This document shows, piece by piece, positions 34,650-47,867 of a stretch of DNA of 64,000 nt. Position 1 is the first letter of the stretch, and every line of letters begins with the position of its first letter. The stretch covers positions 16,641,030 to 16,705,029 of the forward strand of contig JAJEKV010000024.1 in the NCBI GenBank assembly GCA_021234155.1. The letters run 5' to 3'. The notes beneath the pieces are model-generated. The model had not been told where the DNA came from. It saw nothing but the letters and a program-made list of their open reading frames with translations, and searched no databases. Both the position numbers and the translations under genes were made by a program. This DNA comes from Isoetes taiwanensis (lineage: Eukaryota > Streptophyta > Lycopodiopsida > Isoetales > Isoetaceae).

Positions 34650-36154
34650 ATCTTCTTCTTGATGTTATTTAACTCCTAATTTCATCTTTTGTCTTTATTG
34701 TTACATTGATTAATCACATGAACCATTTCTACGCAAGTTCAATTGGTTATTAGTCTCAATCAAGAAGAAAATGCACCCTCTTCTTGTGATGTTTGCGCTC
34801 ACGTTTTCATCCTTTGTTGTTACCTTAGATGATTTTAACATGTTGAATTGTTTTAAGCCACCAACGCATGCGTGGCCAATGAAAGCAACAATGAGATAAA
34901 TAGTCGTCGAAAAGGAAACTAAATTATTTTACACATGTTGAATTGTTTTGAGCCACCCACACATATGTGGCCAATTAAAGCAACAATCTGATAAATAGTC
35001 ATGGAAAAGGAAACTAAATTATCTAAAGCCTACCTATGGGTCAAACTAAATTGTCGAAAAGGAATCTAAACTTGAGGTGTTCAAACTTGAGGCGAACAGA
35101 GATATGCAATCAAAACAAAACAGAGGCGTTCAAAACAGAGGTTCCCAAACCACTTGCCGGCAGGGATCTGCTTAAGCGAGGGGATCTACTAGAACCTTTG
35201 ATCAAACAAGAGGATTGATTTCTAGAGCTTTCGGATACAGTAGCAACAGAGCTACAACATGAATCGCTGTCACAAAGAGGGAGGCTGCACTTAGTATGAG
35301 CTGCAGATAAAACAGAGGCGCCCAAATAGAGTCGTCGCAAATGGAATCTCCCACGATTATGGCATATTCCGTAGATTATCGTAATAATCACTTGAATATT
35401 CTTTATACAACGGTTGGATTCAAATAATCTGCAAGGACAAGTGGTTAAGGGATCATAAATAGACCTTCAAAGCCTGATGATTAAGCAGTGAACCCCCTTT
35501 CATCTTATTCTTGATGTTTTTTGTACTTGTAATTTCATCTTTTGTCTTTATTGTTACATTGATTAATCACATGAACCATTTCTACACATGTTGAATTGGT
35601 CATTGGACTCAATCAAGAAGAAGATGCACCCTTTTCTTGTGATGTTTGCACTAGCATTTTCATCCTTTATCGTTACCTTAAATTTTTTTAACATGTTGAA
35701 TTATTTTGAGCCACCAACGCTGTGTGGCCAATGAAAGCAGCAATGAGATAAACAGTCGTCGAAAAGGAAACTAAATTGCCTAAAGCCTACCTGTTTTGTT
35801 ACTGCATGAATACAATGAATACAGTCGATAAATGTTGCCATTACGAACCTAAAAAGACCTGTTTACTGTTTACTATGATGTCAGTTAAATATTGTCAATT
35901 ATTATATGAAATTAAGTTACCCATTCGGTGCACTCAACTCTCTGTAGGGTACGTAACACACCCATTATGATTTGTCTCTTACATTTTATCTGGCTTATTT
36001 GGTAGCAATGTATGTAGCACTATCGTGGGAAAAATTATTCAATATAAGAAGCGCTTTTATCAAAAGAAATGCTACATTATGCTATGGTGACAGTGATACT
36101 TAGTAGGTATAATGAAAGTAGATGTACTACAAGGATGATATAATGTTATCAGAG
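34650..36154. repeat. R block, copy B, 3' flank of PPO-B
   Basis: Ends at the stop codon of the PPO-B pseudogene. No separate gene is recognised. A 60-residue frame starting MGQTKLSKR recurs in several R copies but drifts and looks non-coding. Confidence 0.85.
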
Positions 36155-37977
36155 TTAATTATATTCAACATCAAAACCCTTGATAATGATCTTCTCCCCG
36201 CCATTTCTGGGAACTAAGGTGACATCAAAGCTTTCCCCTTTTTTGATTCCCAAATCCTCGAGAACATCTCCAATGCCAATCCTAATAGTGGTGGTCGTAG
36301 GCATATCCTCTTCCCCTTTCTTCATATGTGGAACATTCAAGAAACTTCCAAAGATATTCTACGGTATCCAAAGAGGTCTCCGAATCCGCAGTTGGCAAAT
36401 TTATAAAAATGTCAAAACCCACTGCCTCGTCCATTGGAAATTCAACACCCTGTATCACCAAAACAGTTTCCGACCCATCTGATTCTGCCACTGCCTCTGC
36501 TGCAGCAGCCACCATTCCGGAAACTGGATTCAGAGAAGACACCAACAATTTCTTGGCCGGAATCTTGACCTTGGCACTGAATGGATTCTCCAAGGCTGTA
36601 GAGTTTCCGGCATCAATGTTTCCAAATTCAGGGACGGAAATCTTTCGGCCTTTGAGCTTAGATTTAGCAGCGGGGGTATTGGCTCCAAGAGTTTTGGATT
36701 TTGCATTGAGCCAAGGGATAGGCTGAGGCTGATAAGAATAACCCATTTTTTTAGAAACTAATGCATCTCCGGCCTTCACTTTAACCAAATCCCCATGCTC
36801 GTCAAAGAACTCGAAAGCGGCATTAAGAAAATCTGAGTCAGAGAAATTCTTGCGCTTGAGAATGTCGGTCCAGATGGACCAGATGCGGTCGACGTTTCCG
36901 TGGTGGGCGAAAAAGATGGGATCAAGTCCGGCGGAATACAGAGCACCCATGTCCTCATGGGGGGGAGTTTCGCTGCCGGTCCAGATATGAACTGAGGCAT
37001 GACAGCTGTTCTCCAAGGTACCGGGAACACCAGGCGGTTTCACATCCTCGGCTCTGTAAGGTTTCCCCATAAACAAATCCGCAGTTTTTGCCCCGCTCAC
37101 GATATTCTGATACATCACGGCGTTGTTGTTCTTCCTTAAAGTAGCCAAATCATCTTGCCTCTCTGGACTTTTGGGAGCCCAAGCTAGATCGGCTATTGCC
37201 GGTGGCTGATGGACAGAACTCCTCTTTGCGTCGTACAAGGAAGGGTTTTGATGAAGAGGGAAGGGATGCTGCCAGGCAGGGAGTGGATGCAGCCGGGTTG
37301 TCCCAGTTCCAATACGGAAGGCGAAAGGAGGGATCTTTGATGAGAAACTGAAGGATGCGTTCATGGAAATAGAGGTACCAGCGGTGCCAAGGAAGGAACA
37401 ACCAGCTGCCGTGGACATCGAACGCATTTTGGGTTCCAGGCTGGACCAAGCGGTTGTCGCAGAAAACACAGTGGATATAAGCCTGGTAGATCTGCTTGCG
37501 GGGGTCGTCGTTGGGAAGAGCTCTGAGCAGCTCGTATGCTCTGCTATACTTGGCAGCATAAGCAGGGCCGACGAGGTGGGCAGCTGGGCGGTCGATCACG
37601 GGGCCCGGGCGGAGAATGAAATCTTTGATGGGCTTTTTGGGCACCGGAAGACAGCAGTCCAGCGCCTTTGTGCCTACCTTCTTGCAGTCCTTCAGATCCG
37701 GTGGCTGCACCGGTGACCCCATCGCCTCCGGGCTGTTTATCAGAAATGGTAGCCCTGCTGCTCCTATTGTCGATCCCAATAGTAGCTCCCTTCTCTTCAT
37801 CGCTTCATTACCTGAATCATTGTAGTTGCTTCTGCAGATTAGCTTGCTCTTGCATTGCCTCTTCCCTCCAGCAGGAGTGGCTATGGCGATGGATTGTGCA
37901 GTTCCGGCAATGTTTTTGCCGAAACCTAGTTGGTTCAGGTTTGCAGAAACAGGGCAGGATAGTAGCTTCGCCTCCAT
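36155..37977 (-). pseudogene. Polyphenol oxidase, near full length, frameshifted (PPO-B)
   Basis: Nearly identical to the intact PPO at 59914-61734. Relative to it, one G and one T are lost from short runs near 37299 and 37249. About one base is gained near 36347. A few in-frame changes lie near 36640 and 36505. The first two losses end the protein after about 275 residues. That product keeps the transit peptide and CuA histidines but lacks CuB. The rest continues in another frame to 36350, then the original C-terminus follows. The TATA box and promoter are retained. It is either a young pseudogene or an intact gene with assembly errors. Confidence 0.88.
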
Positions 37978-38033
37978 AGCCGTGAAAGTGAGAACTCGGC
38001 CTGGGTTTTTGTGTTAGGCCTAAAGCAAGATGG

Positions 38034-38040
38034 ATTTATA
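38034..38040 (-). promoter_or_regulatory. TATA box of PPO-B
   Basis: TATAAAT on the minus strand, about 57 bp upstream of the PPO-B ATG. Confidence 0.7.
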
Positions 38041-38465
38041 GGAGGCAAAGTGGGTAAGTTCTCAAAAATCAATATGATTTTTTGGCATTTTTTTTTTTTT
38101 TTTATGAGGATGACAAAATGTGCCAGTTTCCACAATGACAATTGGCATTAAAAAGTTTGACGACTATGTTTACATCGAAAGCCAATTGGAAAATATTACA
38201 AAACGACAAAGACGAGCAACAAAAGCTACAGTCAGCTATATTTTCCACGTTTTTACCTTTCACCATGCTATATAAAAAATCTACAGTCAGCTATATTTTT
38301 CACGTGTTCTTTTGAATCTGTTTGTACAAATGTGTTTTGATTGGGTACTGGGTTCATAATTCTGAAAATTCTAAGCTAACTCATTTTGTATGCCTTTGAT
38401 TGGGTTTGGGTTCATAATTTGAATCTCGAGTCTAGATTTTAAAGCTTTATTCATATATGAATTAT

Positions 38466-38540
38466 TCCGGCGATGTTTTTGCCGAAACCTAGTTGGTTCA
38501 CGTTTGCAGAAACAGGGGAGGATATTAGACTGGCCTCCAT
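38466..38540 (-). pseudogene. PPO 5' stub upstream of PPO-B
   Basis: The second ATG context reads MEASLISSPVSANVNQLGFG, then KNIAG, and leaves PPO homology after about 25 codons. It has its own TATAAAT at 38594-38600. The promoter and first codons of a PPO gene have been duplicated in tandem. Confidence 0.8.
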
Positions 38541-38593
38541 AGCCGTGAAAGTGAGAACTTGGTGGCCTGGGTTTGTGTGTTAAAGCAAGATGG

Positions 38594-38600
38594 ATTTATA
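38594..38600 (-). promoter_or_regulatory. TATA box of the PPO 5' stub (copy B)
   Basis: TATAAAT on the minus strand, in the same surroundings as the PPO-B TATA box. Confidence 0.6.
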
Positions 38601-39707
38601 GGAGGCAAGGTGCCTAAGTTCTCAGAAATCAATATAATTTTTGGCATTTTTTTTTTTTCCGCACGACTTTTATGAGGACGACACTGTGACACTTTCCACC
38701 ACTGACAATTGGCATTAAAAAGTTTGATGACTATGAGCATGCATTTCCCATGTTTACACCAAATCTACAGTCAGCTATATTTTCCACGTTTTTACCTTTC
38801 ACGATGCAACAAATCAGCTATATTTTCCACGTTTTTACCTTTCACGATGCAACAAAGAAGTGTGTTTCTCATTGACAGAGTATGGAAATTTGGTTATAAA
38901 TCTTGTTGATACCTTCTAGGTTCTGTTAAAAGAACTTTGTTTCTGCGGTTTTATTTGTTTTATTTCTTCCGCAAAAGGAATACGATTTTGATAATTCTCT
39001 GCACTCTTTTATGAGGATGACTTATAATTTTTCAATCACAAATGACAAAAAAAAATTTGAAAACCAAGCCTGCTGATAAAAGCATGCATTTGCCACTTCT
39101 AACATGACGGGCCAATAGAAAAATACTACGAACTACAGCAGATTCGTTTAGTAAATCTCTTAGGGCATCATTGTTGGCAAAATCATTATCGTTAGGATCA
39201 AAGGTAATTCTGCTTTCAGCCTACAACTTTAGCATTTTATTTGCGGACTCGGAAATCGTCGTACTTATAGGCATCGTAATAAAGATGACTTTCTAGCACT
39301 TTTGGGCCCTAGATGTAACCCAACGAGAACCATCCCTCCATCTACCCCCTTTTTTTAATTTTTTTTAATGAAATATGTTTCCATTCACTATAAATATGCA
39401 AGTACAACTTAGTCTATGTTATATCAATCCATCTACATAGTCTTATAGAAGATGTGAAGGTAATTACATAGCAAAAATTATATAAGAAGAAATGCTCCCA
39501 TATTGTTGCCATGTCACTGACTTTGGATCTAAAAAATATCAAGATCCAAATTTGAAAGAGTCGGCTCTCTAGCTTTTTCGAGCTAAGATCATCAATTACT
39601 ACAGGGTTCAATTTATAAAGGGTAGGGTAAAAATCAGAATTTTCCATCCATATATATGACATTAAATAAATATATTATAGAATAAATATTTAGTTTCCAT
39701 ATTTCAT
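38601..39707. other. PPO upstream region, non-coding
   Basis: Contains repeated TATTTTCCACGTTTTTACC words (also at 38.23 kb), each followed by TTTCACGATGC or similar. No gene is recognised. It is duplicated at 62352-63448. Confidence 0.6.
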
Positions 39708-40454
39708 GGCAAAATTTCCAGATTTCAAGGCCCCTTTTATTCTCTTCTCCTACAAAGTTTTATGGGATCATAAACAGACCTTCAAAGCATGATGATTAAG
39801 CAGTGAACCCCTTTCTATCTTCTTCTTGATGTTATTTATACTCGTAATTTCATCTTTTGTCTTTATTGTTACATTGATTAATCACATGAACCATTTCTAC
39901 ACATGTTGAATTTGTTATTGGTCTCAATCAAGAAGAAGATGCACCTTCTTATTGTGATGTTTGCACTCACATTTTCATCCTTTATCCTTACCTCAAATTA
40001 TTTTAACATGGTGAATTGTTTTGAGCCACCGACGCATGTGTGGCCAACAAAAGCAACAATGAGATAAACAGTCGTCGAAAAGAAAACTAAATTATTTTAC
40101 ACCTGTTGAGCTGTTTTGAGCCACCCACATATATGTGGCCAATTAAAGCAACAATGAGATAAACAATCGTCGAAAAGGAAACTAAATTGTCTAAAATCTA
40201 CCTATTTTGTTGCCAATACGAACCCAAAAAGACTTGTTTGCTATGATGTGAGTTAAATATTGCCGATTATTATATGAAATTAAGTTACCCATTCCATGCA
40301 GTCAACTCTCCATAGGGTTTGTCTTCTGCATCTTGTCTGGGTTATTGGGTAGCGGTGTAGCACTATAGTGGCAGTACTTCATTGAGCATCGTGGGAAAAA
40401 TTATTCAGCATGAAGCGGTTTCATAAAAACAAATGCTATGCTGATACTTAGTAA
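39708..40454. repeat. PPO-flanking repeat, subtype III, copy B
   Basis: Starts GGCAAAATTTCCAGATTTC. A diverged version of the R block with GCACTCACATTTTC. It leads into a PPO 3' fragment. Confidence 0.8.
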
Positions 40455-40686
40455 GTCCTCAAGAACTTCTCCAATGCCAATCCTAACAGTGGCGTTCGTA
40501 GCCATATCCTCTTCCCCTCTTCATATGTGGAACATGTAGGAAACTTCCAACATACTATGATATCCAAAGAGGTCTCCGAATCCGCAGTTGGCAAATTATA
40601 AAAATGTCAAAACCCACTGCCTCGTGCATTAGAAATTCAAGACCATGTATCACCAAAGTAGTTTCCGGCCTATCTGATTCTGCCAC
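40455..40686 (-). pseudogene. PPO 3' fragment, older
   Basis: About 230 bp of PPO C-terminal coding sequence, more diverged than the others and with single-base deletions. It lacks the last about 25 codons and ends at TGCCAC, where unrelated DNA starts. Confidence 0.8.
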
Positions 40687-42399
40687 ATCCTGGGTCAACT
40701 AGCCAGTCTGTTGTTATAATGTGGGCAGTTGAAGAATTCATTTAGCTCATATGTAAGCATCTTGGCATAAGGCTCTGCGTGGTCATAATCCAAGCATAGC
40801 TGAGGCATGGGGAGGGTTGTAGGAAACTAGACCTAAACAGGCCGTCAAGCTAATTGAAAGGAAAATGGTTGATGGTCTAAATCCACCTCTTCATCTCTAT
40901 TGTTTGTGCAAATATGAAAGTTGGTGACAAGATGTAGATCCTATTCAACCACCAGCATGTAGACCATGGCACTAAAGTCGTCTCCTGGTTATCCTGCCGA
41001 CGACAAGTGTAGCTAGAGGACGATGGCTACTATGCTAGATTATTGTAGATAACCAAGCCAAAGATGCTGCTGCCACAAAAAGAAAGTCGCCACAACAATT
41101 CTGCACTCGTACCCATAGGTAACAATTATGTTTATCCATCTTGTGTGGGGAGACTAACGTTGCTAACGATGTTCAATAGTAGCAGGCTATATCCTCATGT
41201 CCCCACTTGCCTGTGGACTCATTGAACAACGAATAGTGTTGTTAGCTTGGCAGATCTAGCCTATGCACATCAAGTTCCTAAGTTTTCATAAGGAAGATGA
41301 AATCCATATCCCCGACGATGGATGTCAAAATATCTCCCTTCTGCCAACAAAAATCACTACAGTTTCAAGAGACTATACGCAATCATAATCTGAAATAATT
41401 TAAGGGCTAAACTTAGCTATTTGGCGATTTTTTAGCACAATTTCAAAAAATATTGGCTAAAGGAAATGGAAAAAATTAATAATTTTAGCTTAACTTGTTT
41501 TGCGCTAACGGCAACCTTCGATCTCTTTAGCCAAACGCTAGAAAGTAAGAGAGTGAAATTTTGTATTGTTTAGCTAAACCATAGAAACTTTTAAAACGAA
41601 TTTCGAACTAATTTAGCTACATCATAATAAGGTCTAGATTTAGCTAGCTGGCATTGTTTTAAAATGTTTCCACGAAAAAAATGACACAACTAAATAAAAA
41701 AAAATGTATAGTAAGTTTTAGCTTAATATCTTTCGTTGACCACATCACAAACACAAGGCACCCAAAATTAAAACCAATATGGGTTTTTACCCTAGTTATA
41801 TATATAAAACCGCTTAATAAAACCAATACATCTTTGTGGGTTGATATCATTAAAAACCTTATATGAATTTTTTATGGTGTTCACCAAGGTGGTTTTCTAA
41901 CATGTTTAAAAGCAATAATTAAATATAACGCTTTATATGCATGGTTTGTGAATGTGGTGTGGTATGGTGGTAATAAGACGTGGTTTAATATATTGTTATA
42001 TATACGTGGTTTTTAGAATGCTAAAATAGCATGACTTATTAATGTGGTAAATTTTGGTTCTCCTTGTGTTTACATGTCATAGGTCATGATTGTTTAATGG
42101 CCTAAAGCCTTGCATGTTTATGCATCAAACCCGTAATGCTTTTAGTATGGGACGATGGTTTAGTAAGTTTTTTATGGAGTGGTTAAAGGTCATAAATCAC
42201 TAGTGTTTTGTTTTCGAAAGCAGATTAAGATACTTTATAACACCATATAATTTTATTTTCTTAATAACTTGTAGTGGTTTCTTTGTTCAAACCCTTCATA
42301 ATTGGTGTGTTATCTGAAGCATATATCACTATCGTCTTGTTTTCCAAAGCCTAGGTGCATATGACTAGTGGTTTCTAAAAGATAGTCCCAAAATTCCAT

Positions 42400-42560
42400 A
42401 AGCTTGCAAGATCAAAAAATAATAAAAACAAATAAATCAAAGCTATGAGGATTTGAACCCCATTTTAACCATATATTGTGCATTATACCCAAAGTGGACA
42501 CTTTAGTCATGCACTAAATCACTTTCTTCATATCTGACTTATCCTCTGCACATTTTATTC
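42400..42560. other. Possible tRNA-derived SINE trace
   Basis: On the minus strand GGGGTTCAAATCCTC matches a polymerase III B box. A TTAGTGCATGACT word about 50 bp upstream only partly fits an A box. Confidence 0.2.
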
Positions 42561-42572
42561 AAAAAAAATGAC

Positions 42573-44187
42573 CTATGATAATTTATTAAATAAAAAACTA
42601 CTTGTATATGTATACAAGGCGCCTCTTGCTGATATGGGTTTATGCTGATACACTTTCCTGGAAAATAATGTGAACCTGCAAGCTGGCTGGATCACCTCAA
42701 CAGGCTCCACAACCGATCTAGATTCCAGCACGTCTACGCAGGTAGAAGCCAAAAGGGGTGTGAAGATCTGCATAGGGCAGGATCAATCTGCCTAAGCTGG
42801 TTGGCCACACCAGCAAAACATATGGCACTTCTATCACATCTGACAGCTTTGATAACTCCTTGCTTCAATGTTACTCCTGACAGATGATTCACATTCACTG
42901 CAAAGATACAGTCTTCTCACGGCAAGTTACCTTATATGTATAATAGGGTTGATGGCAACATCTTTTGACTAGATGCTTGTTATCTGACCAAGATTGGCAC
43001 TGTATAACATTTTATGGATATGCCAAATGATTGGCTCATGAATATTGATGACATGGGTGGCTCACCTATATTCCAAGATATGATACACATAATGGCCAGA
43101 AACCCCATCATCTTGATCAATTCGGAGCTTCAATCTGCATACCATCTACCACATCATACCAGAAAGTGGAGAATTAACATTTGAAAGGAACAGACCTGCT
43201 AGTTTTTGTGCCAACTCCTACAGCATAGGAGAGGATAAAATTCTGAACAGTTAAATAAAGCAGTTCATCTGGATTGTGGTCAGTGGAAAAGAGACCCTGG
43301 ATAAAGGACGTGTTTCTTGCACTATTGCAAGACTTTCCCCAGGTTGTCATAATAGCATCGCAGATAGGCTGTGTTACAGTATGTAACAACACCCACACCA
43401 TACTCGTTGCCCTGTATCAACACAGATTATAATGCAAAGGAGACTATGCATATGAACAATATCCGTCATAATAGGCAATGAGTTATCAAAGTAAATACAT
43501 GTCAAAGTAAATATAAAACCGAGCCTCAAATTGATTGCAAACCCTCACAAACAGGCTACCTGTTTGGGGATATGTGTAAGAGTGAGTTGAAGCAACAGAA
43601 TTTGCAGTCATTTCTCCCGTTCTATAAAACTACTCGATATCAATAACTGGACAACGTACCATTTTAAACTTGTTTCCACCATTCATCAATTGCTTTCTCT
43701 TTCTGAATGTGTTCTAGCATATGATTCCCAGTCAAATGTTCTTTTACTGCACGACCCAGAGGCGTGATATTTGGCTGCTCCAGCCATGGCATGACTAAAA
43801 CCCTGCAAATAAAAACCCCATTCTCCAATAAGGCAATAGAAGTTACTAATTTACGGAAAACATCAGGCAAGTAGTCACACCTTGCAACTGGCAATACTCT
43901 AACGTACAGAAAAGATGTCGAAGCCAACCGTAGCGCCAAAATATTGCATGCCATTTTGTGCAACAAAGCCAGATTCCCAGGCTTTACCAGATTCCACCAA
44001 TGAATGTGACTTCGTTGCGCTTTAACCTTCTAAACTCCTCCTTTGAATAATTTCTCTTTGGATCTATGTATATGATTCGTCTTGGCATTGTAACCAATAC
44101 CATTTTACACCGTCGATTAGGAACACAATGTGATAAGAAAACAAACACACTCTTCGAAGCGCAATCCTCTTTTTGAGTAACATGCAA
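42573..44187 (-). pseudogene. Unrecognised exon-like cargo in the CACTA segment
   Basis: Several minus-strand frames read like protein exons: FTPLLASTCVDVLESRSVVE (42.57-42.77 kb), ARNTSFIQGLFSTDHNPDEL (43.17-43.40 kb), and RVLVMPWLEQPNITPLGRAV to a stop (43.66-43.81 kb). The last is preceded by a TTTGCAG splice-acceptor-like word. Composition and spacing suggest pieces of one intron-bearing gene, possibly captured. I could not assign a family. Confidence 0.35.
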
Positions 44188-44284
44188 ACCTCCTCACACC
44201 TTACAATGAAGAAACACTATCAGATCCCTATTCCTATTCATATTCCTACCAAAAACTAAAAGAGAAACAATCAAAACAATAATG

Positions 44285-44840
44285 GTGAGAGTCAGAATTA
44301 AATCTGACGATGGTGTCAGACATAGAGTCAGAATTAGAGGCCAATATAAAGTCATACGTAGCATCAATGGTAAGGTCAGGACTAGAGTCAACGGTAGCAT
44401 CAGACATAGGGTTAGATATATAGTCAATAATAGCATCAAACATAGAGTCATTGGTAGAGTCGGAACTAGAACTAACGGTAGTCATAATTAGAGGTCAATA
44501 TAAAGTCATACATAGCATCAATAATAACGTTAGGGCTAGAGTCAGATGACATGCATACTTGAACCTAATGCTAGCACCTTTGACTCATAATACATCAGCT
44601 CATACGTCAGCTATAATGTCAGTTATAGCATTAGATTTGTTAAAATGATATAGGGTCATCTCTGGAGTCAGACATAGCGTCACAATTAGAGTCAGAGTAC
44701 ATATGTGCTTGAATCTAACGCTAACATCTATGACTCATAGTGCATCAGCTCATGCATCAGTTGTAACGTCAGTTACAGCAGTAGATTAGTTAGAATGATA
44801 TAGCATCATCCATAGAATCAGACATAACGTCAGAATTAGC
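44285..44840. repeat. Subterminal repeat array (AGTCAGA / AGCATCA words)
   Basis: Short words such as AGAGTCAGAATTAGA, GTAGCATCAGACATAG and AGCGTCAGAATTAG recur many times in both spacing and order. This is typical of the regions bound by CACTA transposases. Confidence 0.7.
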
Positions 44841-44964
44841 AGCGGGGAAATATCTAAACATAAGTGTTGCTATTAACTACAGAACATTATTTCCACCTCA
44901 AAAAACACCAAAAATATTCTTCTGACGTTATAATTGACTCTAATACTCCCTTTCTCTTGTAGTG

Positions 44965-46530
44965 CAAGGTCCTTTTTATTCTCTTTTCCAACAGAGTTTC
45001 AGACCTTCAAAGCATGATCATTAAGCAATGAACCCCGTTTTATTTCTTCTTGATGTTATTTGTACTCCTAATTTCATCTTTTGTCTTTATTGTTACATTG
45101 ATTAATCACATGAACCATTTCTACGCAAGTTCAATTGGTTATTAGTCTCAATCAAGAAGAAGATGCACCCTCTTCTTGTGATGTTTGCGCTCACGTTTTC
45201 ATCCTTTGTTGTTACCTTAGATGATTTTAACATGTTGAATTGTTTTGAGCCACCAACGCATGCATGGCCAATGAAAGCAACAATGAGATAAATAGTCGTC
45301 GAAAAGGAAACTAAATTATTTTACACATGTTGAATTGTTTTGAGCCACCCACACATATGTGGCCAATTAAAGCAACAATGTGATAAATAGTCATCGAAAA
45401 GGAAACTAAATTGTCTTAAGCCTACCTATGGGTCAAACTAAATTGTCGAAAAGGAAACTAAACTTGAGGTGTTCAAACTTGAGGCGAACAAAGATATGCA
45501 ATCAACACAAAACAGAGGCGTTCAAAACAGACATTCCCAAACCACTTGCCGGCAGGGATCTGCTTAAGCGAGGGGATCTACTAGAACCTTTGATCAAACA
45601 AGGGGATTGATTTCTGGAGCTTTCGGATACTGTAGCAACAGAGCTACAACATGAATCGATGTCACAAGAGGGAGGCTGCACTTAGTATGAGCTGCAGATA
45701 AAACAGAGGCGCCCAAACAGAGTCGTCGCAAAATGGAATCTCCCACGATTATGGCATATTCTGGAGATTATCGTAATAATCACTTGAATATTCTTTATAC
45801 AACGGTTGGATTCAAATAATCTGCAAGGACAAGTGGTTAAGGGATCATAAATAGACCTTCAGAGCATGATGATTAAGCAGTGAACCCCCTTTCATCTTAT
45901 TCTTGATGTTTTTTGTACTTGTAATTTCATCTTTTGTCTTTATTGTTACATTGATTAATCACATGAACCATTTCTACACATGTTGAATTGGTTATTGGTC
46001 TCAATCAAGAAGAAGATGCACCCTTTTCTTGTGATGTTTGCACTAGCATTTTCATCCTTTATCGTTACCTTAAATTTTTTTAACATGTTGAATTATTTTG
46101 AGCCACCAAGGCATGTGTGGCCAATGAAAGCAGCAATGAGATAAACACTCGTCGAAAAGGAAACTAAGCCTACCTGTTTTGTTACTGCATGAATACAATG
46201 AATACGATCGATAAATGTTGCCGTTACGAACCTAAAAAGACATGTTTACTGTTTACTATGATGTCAGTTAAATATTGTCAATTATTATATGAAATTAACT
46301 TACCCATTCGGTGCAGTCAAGTCTCTGTAGGGTACGCAACACACCCATTATGATTTGTCTCTTACATCTTATCTGGCTTATTTGGTAGCAATGTATGTAG
46401 CACAATAGTGGCAGTACTAGTGGCAGTACTTCATTGAGCATCGTGGGAAAAATTATTCAATATAAAAAGAGCTTTTATTAAAAGAAATGTGGGAAAAATG
46501 ATTCAATATAAGAAGTGCTTTTATCAAAAG
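44965..46530. repeat. R block, copy D
   Basis: Same order as 34.56-36.1 kb, with both motif subtypes. It ends in a partly duplicated CAATATAAGAAG...GCTTTTATCAAAAG segment and joins the MTDD exon fragment rather than PPO. Confidence 0.85.
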
Positions 46531-46607
46531 AAATGCTAACTACCAATCGGCCTATATCCTTTAAAAATAGATCAACAAAGGAAAGGAAATCGACAAATAT
46601 AGGATAC

Positions 46608-46730
46608 CTTTTCCTCGAATCCGCTGGAGTCTGTCGAATAGAAGGCAGGGATGTTTTGATCTGAATCGTCTACATTGAAATGCATGTTCATTTCGGCATC
46701 CAAAAAACTAAAATGATGATCATCGGTCAT
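46608..46730 (-). pseudogene. First-exon fragment of an unrecognised gene (copy 1)
   Basis: ATG at 46730 opens MTDDHHFSFLDAEMNMHFNV and runs 41 codons to EEK, followed by a GT donor (AAAAG/GTATCC). The exon is clean and in phase but no later exon follows; R-block DNA does. An upstream about 230 bp is duplicated with it. Acidic and Asp-rich; family unknown. Confidence 0.5.
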
Positions 46731-46959
46731 CACTGCAGAAGCTATGATTCAAATTCGACAGCAGAAGATATGATTCTTCTTCTCCTCTTACGCATGATCA
46801 TATCTGAGCTCTGGCACGAAGAAGCAGAGGAATTTTCGTGACGGGCAATGACGGGTGATATCGATTAAAAAAATAAACCTATTAAAAAAAGGTACAAGGG
46901 TGCTTTAGGGGTGCTTTGCTAGCGCGAAAATGACCCCCAGCTTTATGCTTTTACCCAGT

Positions 46960-47867
46960 AGCAATAGAGGATATAACATGAATCGTTGTCACAAGAGGGA
47001 GGCTGCACTTAGTATGAGCTGCAGACAAAACAAAGGCGCCCAAACAGGGTCGTCGCAAAATGGAATCTCCCACGATTATGGCATATTCGGGAGATTATCG
47101 TAATAATCACTAGAATATTCTTTTTACAACGGTTGGATTCAAATAACCTGCAAGGACAAGTGGTTAAGGGATCATAAATAGACCTTCAAAGCCTGATGAT
47201 TAAGCAGTGAACCCCCTTTCATCTTATTCTTGATGTTGTTTGTACTTGTAATTTCATCTTTTGTCTTTATTGTTACATTGATTAATCACATGAACCATTT
47301 CTACACATGTTGAATTGGTCAATGGTCTCAATCAAGAAGAAGATGCACCCTTTTTGTTGTGATGTTTGCACTAGCATTTTCATCCTTTATCGTTACCTTA
47401 TTTTGAGCCACCAACGCATGTGTGGTCAATGAAAGCAGCAATGAGATAAACAGTCGTCGAAAAGGAAACTAAGCCTACTTGTTTTTTTACTGCATGAATA
47501 CAATGAATACAGTCGATAAATGTTGCCGTTACGAACCTAAAAAGACCTGTTTACTATTTACTATGATGTCAGTTAAATATTGTCAATTATTATATGAAAT
47601 TAAGTTACCCATTCGGTGCAGTCAAGTCTCTGTAGGGTACGTAACACACCCATTATGATTTGTCTCTTACATCGTATCTGGCTTATTTGGTAGCAATGTA
47701 TGTAGCACTATAGTGGCAGTACTTCATTGAGCATCGTGGGAAAAATTATTCAATATAAGAAGCGCTTTTATCAAAAGAAATGCCAACTTATGCTATGGTG
47801 ACGGTGATACTTAGTAGGTATAATGAAAGTAGATATATAAGAGCAGTACTACAAGGATGATATGTTA
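46960..47867. repeat. PPO-flanking repeat, copy D2
   Basis: Begins at GTAGCAATAGAGGATATAAC and includes TCTCCCACGATTATGG and the TTGTCTTTATTG motif. A about 40-bp deletion removes the ACATGTTGAATTA part. It leads into the PPO pseudogene. Confidence 0.85.

Larger units (their letters stand above)
40687..44964 (-). mobile_element. Segment ending in a CACTA-type terminus
   Basis: The right border ends CTCTTGTAGTG, the reverse complement of CACTACAAGAG, typical of plant CACTA (En/Spm) ends. It is followed directly by R-block sequence CAAGGTCCTTTTT. Next to it lies a subterminal repeat region (44285-44840), another CACTA trait. The left end is uncertain: a CACTACAGTTTCAAGAG word at 41355 is a weak candidate, and no TNP2-type transposase is recognised. 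The interior carries exon-like text on the minus strand. Confidence 0.5.

Noticed and set aside
36328-37825. Plus-strand frames up to about 130 residues across PPO-B
   Set aside because: They are antisense shadows of PPO; the same shadows appear over the intact copy at 59.9-61.7 kb.
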